A stretch of 11,502 nucleotides of DNA from an uncultured Treponema sp. (lineage in GTDB: Bacteria; Spirochaetota; Spirochaetia; Treponematales; Treponemataceae): the NCBI GenBank assembly GCA_905236465.1, contig CAJOQA010000115.1:1-11502 (forward strand), written 5' to 3'. Below, in pieces: positions 5,699-11,502 of this stretch; the stretch's first letter is position 1; the number at the start of each line of letters is the position of its first letter. Made by a program: the position numbers and the translations under genes. The notes under the pieces were generated by a model that worked only from the letters and a program-made list of their open reading frames with translations, was not told the DNA's origin and ran no database searches.

Positions 5699-5727
5699 GT
5701 TATACAATTAATTGCCTAGTATGTCAA
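5699..5727 (-). promoter_or_regulatory. sigma-70 type promoter of the methyltransferase-mccB-cysK operon
   Basis: -35 TTGACA (complement of 5722-5727), a 17-base spacer and -10 TATAAC (5699-5704). Expected transcription start is near 5692. The -35 lies about a dozen bases after the stop of the LysR-type gene, so the second operon has its own promoter, though read-through from upstream is possible because no terminator separates them. The spacer holds the perfect palindrome CAATTAATTG (5705-5714), a possible operator. Confidence 0.85.
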
Positions 5728-5738
5728 TAGGATTTTGT

Positions 5739-6671
5739 TTATTTTTCTGGTACACAATTACTAAGTGCCTTTTTTAGCTCCTCAACATAAATGTTTCCAA
5801 CTTCATTTAAGATAAAATCCTTTTTGGTAATCCAACCTATTTCCATTATGCGGTTAATGTTTGTATCGCTTTCTCTAAATGGAATAGCTATGTATTCAGA
5901 CCCGTTAAGCTCTTCGCTTATTATTCCAGAACATAGGGTATAAGCATTCAACCCTACCATAAGGTTTAGCATAGAGGCTCGGTCGTTGGTTTTTATTGTA
6001 CGGTGGTATTCTTCTGTTGAAAGGATTTCTTCTGCAAAATAAACTGAATCATTGTCGTCTTGCTCAAAGGAAAGACAAGGGTAGTCTGCTAATTCTTCAA
6101 AAGAAATTGACTTGTTTTTTGCAAGAGGATGGTTTTTCCAAATGTAGACATAGGCCTTGCACTTTATAAGTGAATGGAATTCTAAGTTTCTAGAATTTAA
6201 GAGTTTTTGAATAATGCTACGGTTAAAGTCGCTTAGGTAAAGGATTCCTATTTGGCTCTTGAGGCTTGCGACATCTTCTATAACTTCTTTTGTGCGGGTC
6301 TCGCGAATTGCAAATTCGTATTCGTTAGTGTTGAAGTGCTTGACCATTTCAACGAAGCTTTTGAGGGCAAATGAATAGTGTTGGGTTGAGATGCCGAACT
6401 TCTTCTTTGCAGAACCGCCTTTTTTATACCTTTCCATTACGGTTTCAAAGTTCAGGAAAAGTTGTTTTGCGTTTGCAAGGAATTCTGTTCCGTCCTGGGT
6501 TAAAGTTATACCCCTGCCAGACCTATTGAAAATCTGTATGCCAAGTTCCCTTTCAAGGTCATGGACTGTACTTGTCAGAGAAGGCTGTGAAATGAAAAGT
6601 TTTTCCGCTGCCTTGTTGAAGGATCCTGATTCAGAGATTCCTATTACATAGCGAAGCTGTTGAATGGTCAT
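5739..6671 (-). CDS. LysR-type transcriptional regulator
   Basis: A 310-residue protein of normal LysR length. Residues 1-60 form the winged helix-turn-helix (MTIQQLRYVIGISESGSF, then KAAEKLFISQPSLTSTV, LERELGIQIFNR). From about residue 90 the two-lobed effector-binding domain follows, with the typical HPLA and a C-terminal LKKAL. Start is supported by AGGAG 6 bases upstream; it begins 15 bases after the aminotransferase stop. Its place between a methionine uptake operon and a methionine-to-cysteine operon suggests it senses a sulfur-related metabolite such as O-acetylserine, as CysB and CysL-type LysR proteins do, and that it acts on one or both operons. The exact target and ligand are not visible. 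Confidence 0.92.
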   Translation of the reverse strand: MTIQQLRYVIGISESGSFNKAAEKLFISQPSLTSTVHDLERELGIQIFNRSGRGITLTQDGTEFLANAKQLFLNFETVMERYKKGGSAKKKFGISTQHYSFALKSFVEMVKHFNTNEYEFAIRETRTKEVIEDVASLKSQIGILYLSDFNRSIIQKLLNSRNLEFHSLIKCKAYVYIWKNHPLAKNKSISFEELADYPCLSFEQDDNDSVYFAEEILSTEEYHRTIKTNDRASMLNLMVGLNAYTLCSGIISEELNGSEYIAIPFRESDTNINRIMEIGWITKKDFILNEVGNIYVEELKKALSNCVPEK

Positions 6672-6686
6672 TGATTTCTCCTATAC

Positions 6687-7856
6687 CTAAAATTTCTTAC
6701 GCAAGTCAGCAAGTCTTTCGAGGGCCCTGTTTAGGGTCTCGTCTTTTTTTGCAAAGTGGATGCGGACATAACGGTTCTCGTCTTCTTTGAAGAATGAAGA
6801 GCCAGGGACCGTTCCAACTCCAACTTTTTTTATCAGGTCTGTTGCAAATTCCAAATCTGACTTATAGCCAAATTCTGAAATATCTAGCAAAATATAATAA
6901 GCTCCCTGAGGACTTGTGTGCGGAATCTTTAAGGCTTCAAGGCCAGAAAGCATGAGGCGTCGCTTGCTGTCATACTTTTCTTGCAGTTCTTTGTAGTAAG
7001 TGTCTGCAAAGTTTAAGCCTGTTACTGCTGCTTCCTGCAAAGGCGCTGCAGCTCCAACTGTTAAAAAGTCGTGAACCTTCTTTATTCTGTCTGAAACTTC
7101 TGGATTTGAAATTGTATAGCCCAAACGCCAACCTGTTATTGAGTAGGTTTTTGAAAGCGAAGAGCAGACTATTGTTCTGTCTGCAACCCCTGGCAGTGTG
7201 GAAAAGTAAACGTGCTTATTGTCTTCGTAGACAATGTGCTCGTAAACTTCATCTGTTATTACATAAGCATCATACTTTATGGCAAGGTCTGCTATGACCT
7301 TAAGCTCCTCTCTTGTAAAGACTTTTCCGCAGGGGTTAGACGGATTACAGAGGATAAGAGCCTTTGCTCCTTTCCTAAAGGCATCCTCCAACTCTTCGCT
7401 GTCAAAAAGAAAGTCTGGTGCCTTAAGCGGAACAAATATTGGTTCTGCTCCGCAGAGGATTGTATCTGCCCCATAGTTTTCATAGAAAGGGGAAAAGATG
7501 ATAACCTTGTCGTCTGGATTCACAACAGACAGCATTGAAGCCATCATTGCCTCTGTACTGCCACAGGTCACAACAATCTGACTGTTAGGGTCTACCGCCT
7601 GACCTGAAAAGTGCTCGTATTTTCTTGCAACTGCCTCGCGAAAATTCTGTGCTCCCCAAGTAACCGCATATTGGTGAAAGTCACCCTCGTCAAGTCTTGT
7701 GGAAACTTTGCTAAGCCTTTCTAGTATCTCCTTCGGTGGCTCAAAGTCAGGAAACCCCTGACTTAAGTTTATGGCATTGTATTCGTTGCATATACGGGTC
7801 ATGCGGCGTATAACGCTATCTGTAAATCCTGCAGTTTTTGTTGACAAAGGTTTCAT
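6687..7856 (-). CDS. class I/II PLP-dependent aminotransferase (methionine / kynurenine aminotransferase-like)
   Basis: A 389-residue fold-type I aminotransferase. PLP lysine is K236 in SSLSKTYSITGWRLGY, with N174 in NPSNPCGK, D202 and Y205 in TDEVYEH, and the substrate-carboxylate arginine in YVRIHF near the C-terminus. INLSQGFPDF at residues 29-38 is the hallmark of the methionine aminotransferase YbdL / kynurenine aminotransferase branch rather than AspC. Downstream of a methionine importer it probably interconverts methionine (or another large neutral amino acid) and its oxo acid, as in the last step of methionine salvage; the substrate is inferred. PatB-like C-S lyase activity is less likely given this signature. 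Start: AGGGGG 5 bases before the ATG; 22 bases after the metQ stop. Confidence 0.9.
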   Translation of the reverse strand: MKPLSTKTAGFTDSVIRRMTRICNEYNAINLSQGFPDFEPPKEILERLSKVSTRLDEGDFHQYAVTWGAQNFREAVARKYEHFSGQAVDPNSQIVVTCGSTEAMMASMLSVVNPDDKVIIFSPFYENYGADTILCGAEPIFVPLKAPDFLFDSEELEDAFRKGAKALILCNPSNPCGKVFTREELKVIADLAIKYDAYVITDEVYEHIVYEDNKHVYFSTLPGVADRTIVCSSLSKTYSITGWRLGYTISNPEVSDRIKKVHDFLTVGAAAPLQEAAVTGLNFADTYYKELQEKYDSKRRLMLSGLEALKIPHTSPQGAYYILLDISEFGYKSDLEFATDLIKKVGVGTVPGSSFFKEDENRYVRIHFAKKDETLNRALERLADLRKKF

Positions 7857-7878
7857 TCTTTCCCCCTTAATTTTTTTT

Positions 7879-8718
7879 CTAGCGCAATTCCTCAGGAATC
7901 CACCAAAGCCCCTTGTTGTTTTCCTTTAGGTAGTCCTTGAATTCCTGACTGTGGTAGGCTGTGGCAATGTCCTTTGCCCACTTGCTGTCTTTATTTTCTG
8001 CCTTTACAGTTACCTGCAAAATCAAGTGAGGCAGAATGTCTTCTGTTGCAAGTGCGGTTGAGGCATCGATACCGGCATTATAAACGATACTGCCGGTAAT
8101 TACTACATAGTCAAAGTCTTGAATAGCGGCTGGAATGGTAAGTGATTTCTGCTCTGTAAAAACAAGGTTCTTTGGATTCTCAATTATGTCATCCTGACTT
8201 GCCTTTGTGGGGTCAACAGATTCATCGATTTTTATCCAGCCCAACTTCTGCAAAAGAAGATAAGCACGCGCTGTGTTTGAGGCATCGTTTGGAACTGCTA
8301 TGTGGGCACCATCGCTTACCTCGTCAAGGCTCTTGTGGTTTACGGAATATATTCCCGCAGGTACTGTGGGGATGGGGCTTACAGGAACCAGGTTCCCGCT
8401 ATAGCTTGCATTGAAGTTTTCAAGATATGCTGTGTGCTGCTCAACATTAAAGTCCACGCTGCCGTCGTTTAGAGCTATGTCTGCGGTAAGCAAATCTGAA
8501 AAGTCAACGGCCGTAACCTTGTATCCCTGCTTTTCAAGGATTGGGACTATAGCAGCCTCAAAGAGCTCAGAGTATGGTCCCTGAGACTTGCTGAAAGTAA
8601 GTTCTGTCTTCTCTGAAGCAGAAGTCTGACTTGCTGAAGCCTGTTCTTTTTTTGAGCAGGAGACGAATACGGAGGCGAGCAATACGGATGTCGCCAAAGC
8701 CAAAACAATTTTTTTCAT
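7879..8718 (-). CDS. metQ: MetQ/NlpA-family methionine-binding lipoprotein
   Basis: A 279-residue substrate-binding protein of the NlpA family (PF03180). The N-terminus is a lipoprotein signal peptide: MKK, hydrophobic core, then VFVSC with C21 as the lipidated residue; F at -3 is a relaxed lipobox. Mature-protein landmarks include KSQGPYSELFEA, NVEQHTAYLENF, IAVPNDASNTARAYLLLQ and a C-terminal NKGLWWIPEE. It captures methionine outside the inner membrane and hands it to MetNI. Start ATG 8718 is chosen because GGAGG lies 5 bases upstream and it gives a standard signal peptide; an upstream in-frame ATG at 8730 would swallow the ribosome binding site. It follows metI after about 14 bases. Confidence 0.94.
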   Translation of the reverse strand: MKKIVLALATSVLLASVFVSCSKKEQASASQTSASEKTELTFSKSQGPYSELFEAAIVPILEKQGYKVTAVDFSDLLTADIALNDGSVDFNVEQHTAYLENFNASYSGNLVPVSPIPTVPAGIYSVNHKSLDEVSDGAHIAVPNDASNTARAYLLLQKLGWIKIDESVDPTKASQDDIIENPKNLVFTEQKSLTIPAAIQDFDYVVITGSIVYNAGIDASTALATEDILPHLILQVTVKAENKDSKWAKDIATAYHSQEFKDYLKENNKGLWWIPEELR

Positions 8719-8732
8719 AGTAACCTCCAAAA

Positions 8733-9401
8733 TTACTTGTGTTCCCTAATTTTGCGTGATATAAAATTTCCTGCCCCTTGAATGAGCTGGACAATTATAA
8801 CCAAAAGTAAAACTGTAAAAATCATAAGCGGTGTATTGAATTTCTCGTAGCCGTAAGTTAGGGCTAAATCTCCGATACCGCCGCCACCAACATAGCCGGC
8901 CATAGCCGAAGCTCCCAGAAGACCTATAGTGCCAGTTGTAAGAGCTAAGACAATAGAAGGCAAAGTTTCTGGAAGCAAAAAGTGTATGACTATCTGCACA
9001 GTAGAAGCCCCCATTGCCTTTGCTGCCTCAATGATTCCATCCTTAACATCCAACAGGCTGTTTTCTACAAGACGGGCCATGTAAGGGGTTATGTAGAAAA
9101 TCAGAGGAACAAGAGCTGCCTTGCTTCCTATTGTGGTTCCAACAAGGGCTCTGGTAAAGGGCATGATGGCCACAAGCAGGATTACAAAGGGTACGCTACG
9201 GATTATATTTACTATACTACTGAGTAGTGTGTAGACAATCCGGTTTTGCTTGAGACCTCCTTTCCTTGTTAGAAAAAGTGTGACTGCAACTATGATGCCT
9301 AAAAGGCTTCCAAAAAATAAAGCTAGCCCAACCATATAAAGTGTCTGCTGTCCGCATAGGAGCAGGCGGCTTATCTTTACGCCAAAAAGTTTATTGTTCA
9401 T
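8733..9401 (-). CDS. metI: methionine ABC transporter permease MetI
   Basis: A 222-residue inner-membrane permease (BPD_transp_1 family) with about five hydrophobic segments. The cytoplasmic EAA loop that docks on the ATPase is EAAKAMGASTVQ followed by LPETLPS. The TIGLLGASAMAGYVGGGGIGDLA stretch is a strong MetI signature, covering much of the translocation path. GGAGG within the end of metN lies 8 bases before the ATG, and the ATG follows the metN stop codon directly, implying translational coupling. Works with MetN and MetQ in methionine import. Confidence 0.95.
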   Translation of the reverse strand: MNNKLFGVKISRLLLCGQQTLYMVGLALFFGSLLGIIVAVTLFLTRKGGLKQNRIVYTLLSSIVNIIRSVPFVILLVAIMPFTRALVGTTIGSKAALVPLIFYITPYMARLVENSLLDVKDGIIEAAKAMGASTVQIVIHFLLPETLPSIVLALTTGTIGLLGASAMAGYVGGGGIGDLALTYGYEKFNTPLMIFTVLLLVIIVQLIQGAGNFISRKIREHK

Positions 9402-10427
9402 CTATGCAACCTCCAGAACTTTGCGAACTATTTCCATCGAATCAATCAGCTGTTCTACAGCCTCAATGTCTTTTTCCTCACCTATCAGCTGCAAGGTAAA
9501 AACACAGAAAACAGAATCCTGCATTTCTTCTACGTTTGCACAGAGGATGTTTACCTCAAGTTTTCCTGCCCTGCATATTTCTGCTATTACAGGCTTCTTG
9601 ATTGAATCCCCAACAAAAGTCAGCTGCTCTACTCTAAAATTTCTTTTGTCAGTTGAAAGCAGCCTTTGTATGCTGCCAGGAATTATATTGTGGAAGACTG
9701 AAGAAACGAATTCCTTAGTCAGCTCGTTCTTTGGGTTTTTAAAAACTTCAACTGAATTCCCACTTTCGATAACGCGGCCGTTTTCCATGACAGCAATCCT
9801 GTTGCATATCTGCTGGATGACCTGAATCTGATGGGTAATCAGAAGGATTGTAACTCCCATTTCCTTGTTGACCTTTTTTAAAAGATCCAGAATTGATTTT
9901 GTGGTTTGAACATCAAGGGCACTAGTGGCCTCGTCACACAAAAGAATCGATGGGTTTGTTGCAAGGGCCCTTGCAATGCCAACACGCTGCTTTTGACCGC
10001 CACTTAGGTTAGAGACGTAAGTCTTTGCCTTGTCTTCAAGTTCAACAAAGGATAGCATACGGCTGACCCTTTCCTTTATTTCTGCCTTGCTTAAGTGTTG
10101 CAACTTGAGGGGCAAAGCGATGTTGTGGTAAACGGTCTTTGATTCAAGCAGATTGAACTGCTGAAAAATCATGCCAATCTTTGACCTGACCTTTCTAAGT
10201 TCCTTATTATTTAGTAAAGACAAGTCTGAACCTTCAACAAAGACACTGCCTGTAGACGGAGATTCCAATCTATTTACCATGCGCAAGAGTGTTGATTTTC
10301 CCGCTCCAGAAAGGCCTATTATACCAAAGATATCGCCTTTTTCTATATGAAGGGAAACTTCTTTTACCGCATGAACTGTCCCTGCCTTACCGGAAAAATC
10401 CTTAGAGACATTTTCAAATCGGATCAT
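9402..10427 (-). CDS. metN: methionine ABC transporter ATP-binding protein MetN
   Basis: A 341-residue ATPase. Walker A is GLSGAGKST (38-46), Q-loop is Q90 in FQQFN, the ABC signature is LSGGQKQR starting at 141, Walker B is ILLCDEATSALD (161-172) and the switch histidine is H199. The C-terminal part from about residue 255 has the size and pattern of the NIL (ACT-like) domain, which binds methionine and inhibits transport in known MetN proteins. Its ATG overlaps the stop of the M20 gene (ATGA), with GGGGG as ribosome binding site. Powers methionine uptake with MetI and MetQ. Confidence 0.95.
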   Translation of the reverse strand: MIRFENVSKDFSGKAGTVHAVKEVSLHIEKGDIFGIIGLSGAGKSTLLRMVNRLESPSTGSVFVEGSDLSLLNNKELRKVRSKIGMIFQQFNLLESKTVYHNIALPLKLQHLSKAEIKERVSRMLSFVELEDKAKTYVSNLSGGQKQRVGIARALATNPSILLCDEATSALDVQTTKSILDLLKKVNKEMGVTILLITHQIQVIQQICNRIAVMENGRVIESGNSVEVFKNPKNELTKEFVSSVFHNIIPGSIQRLLSTDKRNFRVEQLTFVGDSIKKPVIAEICRAGKLEVNILCANVEEMQDSVFCVFTLQLIGEEKDIEAVEQLIDSMEIVRKVLEVA

Positions 10428-11502
10428 TGCTTGCCCCCTTCGACTTCCTTCTTTCCTTCGTTAAGGAACCAAAGTGCATACGAAGCGTAAAGGGCAGAAC
10501 CGTAAATGAGGGCATCCTCATCAACATTAAAGTGGCCGTTGTGTATCGGGAAGGAGGTACCCTCCTTGTCCTTGTTAGAAGTTCCAAGATAGGCATACAT
10601 ACCCGGGACAGTCTGTATGAAATCCGCGAAGTTGTCTCCTCCAAGCGAAAGTGGCCTCTTGTCCGTGGCGTGCCCCTTACCTAAAAGCTCTTCAACTATC
10701 TGCTTAACTTCTTCTGTAACACCTGCGTGGTTAAAGACTACGGGGCAGAACTCGTCCCATTCTATCTTGGCCCTGCCACCGTACAGCACGGCAGTCTGCT
10801 CAACTACCTTTGTAACCTCTTCCTTTACAAAAGCCCTGCTTTCTGCAGAAACAGTCCTCGTAGTTCCCTCAAGCTCCGCTGTTTCCGCAAGGGCGTTGTA
10901 GGTGGTTCCTGCACTCATCTTGCCCACCCCGATTATGACAGGCTCAACCGGCGAAGTCCTTCGGGTAACAATGGCCTGCAAAGAAACCACAATCTGGCTT
11001 GCTATGTAAAGGGCATCGATGCCAAGCTGGGGGGTAGATACGTGGCTTGATTTACCCTGAACCTTTATCCTGAACTGGTCTACAGCCGCATTATTGAGAC
11101 CAGGTTTTGTAACCACAGTGCCACACGGGAAGTCCGGCGCGCAATGAAGGCCAAATGCACGGTCAACACCTTCTAGAACACCCGCAGCTATAAAGTCTCC
11201 TGACCCCTTGCCGATTTCCTCTGCGCTTTGAAAGACAAGGCGTATTTCCCCCGCAAAGGAATCCTTTAGGGCCGAAAGAATCTTTGCGGCTCCAAGAAGG
11301 CTGGTTGTGTGCACATCGTGACCGCATGCGTGCATCACTCCAGGGGTCTGCGATTTATATGGAATATCATTCTGTTCAAAAATGGGAAGGGCATCTATGT
11401 CTGCCCTAAGCAAAATCGTTTTCTTTTCAGCTGAATCTGACAGATTTCCCTTGAGGATTCCAAGGACTCCTGTTTTTCCAACCCTTTCGTGCGGAATCTT
11501 AA
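10424..11502 (-). CDS. M20-family amidohydrolase (N-acyl amino acid deacylase type), 5' end outside the window
   Basis: The frame is open to the right edge (about 359 codons visible; some tens of N-terminal residues missing). The first visible residues are KIPHERVGKTGVLG, followed by TILLRADIDALP, as in M20D peptidases. Metal-binding elements are HACGHDVH, the glutamates of QSAEEIGKGSG, the histidine of FGLHCAPD and the late IHNGHF. The dimerisation lid domain lies between. Relatives hydrolyse N-acetyl amino acids, hippurate or N-acetyl-diaminopimelate. Directly coupled to metNIQ by a 4-base overlap, it may deacylate N-acyl methionine or cysteine derivatives; that substrate is inferred from context only. 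Any promoter of this operon lies beyond the window. Confidence 0.9.
   Translation of the reverse strand, partial: KIPHERVGKTGVLGILKGNLSDSAEKKTILLRADIDALPIFEQNDIPYKSQTPGVMHACGHDVHTTSLLGAAKILSALKDSFAGEIRLVFQSAEEIGKGSGDFIAAGVLEGVDRAFGLHCAPDFPCGTVVTKPGLNNAAVDQFRIKVQGKSSHVSTPQLGIDALYIASQIVVSLQAIVTRRTSPVEPVIIGVGKMSAGTTYNALAETAELEGTTRTVSAESRAFVKEEVTKVVEQTAVLYGGRAKIEWDEFCPVVFNHAGVTEEVKQIVEELLGKGHATDKRPLSLGGDNFADFIQTVPGMYAYLGTSNKDKEGTSFPIHNGHFNVDEDALIYGSALYASYALWFLNEGKKEVEGGKQ

Noticed and set aside
5489..5707. An open frame extending the methyltransferase upstream by about 73 residues, including a hydrophobic stretch
   Set aside because: It runs through the attenuator leader and terminator. GGAGG 7 bases before ATG 5488 and the conserved N-terminus of the LCM family fix the start there.
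7212..7538. Plus-strand frame of 108 codons inside the aminotransferase gene
   Set aside because: It is antisense to conserved aminotransferase motifs and has no plausible start signal or recognisable sequence.
1..11502. CRISPR array, tRNA or rRNA genes, transposase or integrase genes
   Set aside because: No regularly spaced repeats, no cloverleaf-like or rRNA sequence and no transposase-like product were seen on either strand.

Overview
The window looks like a chromosomal segment of a low-to-mid GC, host-associated anaerobe. My best guess is a spirochaete of the Treponema type. This rests on general look only: a CsgG-like secreted protein resembling treponemal paralogs, an AT-rich AAA-ATPase/PD-(D/E)XK protein of a family that is multi-copy in such genomes, and clean GGAGG ribosome binding sites. 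No rRNA or other marker proves it. Almost every gene lies on the minus strand; only the AAA-ATPase/nuclease-like gene is on the plus strand.

Right part (11502 down to 5739, minus strand): one tightly packed operon, entering from beyond the right edge. It encodes an M20 amidohydrolase (5' end missing), the methionine ABC importer MetN-MetI-MetQ, a class I/II PLP aminotransferase of the methionine/kynurenine type, and a LysR-type regulator. Gaps range from a 4-base overlap to about 22 bases. The theme is uptake and conversion of sulfur amino acids, perhaps including deacylation of N-acyl forms.

Middle part (5738 down to 2477, minus strand): a second operon with its own near-consensus promoter (TTGACA, 17 bases, TATAAC). 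It encodes an LCMT-type SAM-dependent methyltransferase, a cystathionine gamma-lyase/synthase (MccB type) and a cysteine synthase/cystathionine beta-synthase (MccA/CysK type). The order methyltransferase-mccB-mccA matches the methionine-to-cysteine operon ubiG-mccB-mccA known from clostridia.

The most interesting element is the roughly 200-base leader between this promoter and the methyltransferase. It encodes a 22-residue peptide with four consecutive cysteine codons and a good Shine-Dalgarno. The Cys codons overlap segment 1 of a classical four-segment attenuator. Segments 1:2 form a 9-bp hairpin, 2:3 an 11-bp antiterminator with one bulge, and 3:4 a 7-bp terminator followed by a T run. The stop codon of the peptide lies in segment 2, as a trp/his-type mechanism needs. 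This is the sequence signature of cysteine-responsive transcription attenuation by ribosome stalling. Two extra features are a 10-bp pairing between the extreme 5' end of the RNA and the 2-3 spacer, and an 11-bp inverted repeat that covers part of the methyltransferase Shine-Dalgarno and start codon.

Left part (1-2476): a complete AT-rich AAA-ATPase/PD-(D/E)XK gene on the plus strand has a TATAAT placed so that its mRNA may be leaderless. It is followed by a GC-richer intergenic stretch with an 8-bp inverted repeat. Further left, on the minus strand, are a small zinc-ribbon protein and the 5' part of a secreted CsgG/LpoB-like protein that is broken by an apparent one-base frameshift.
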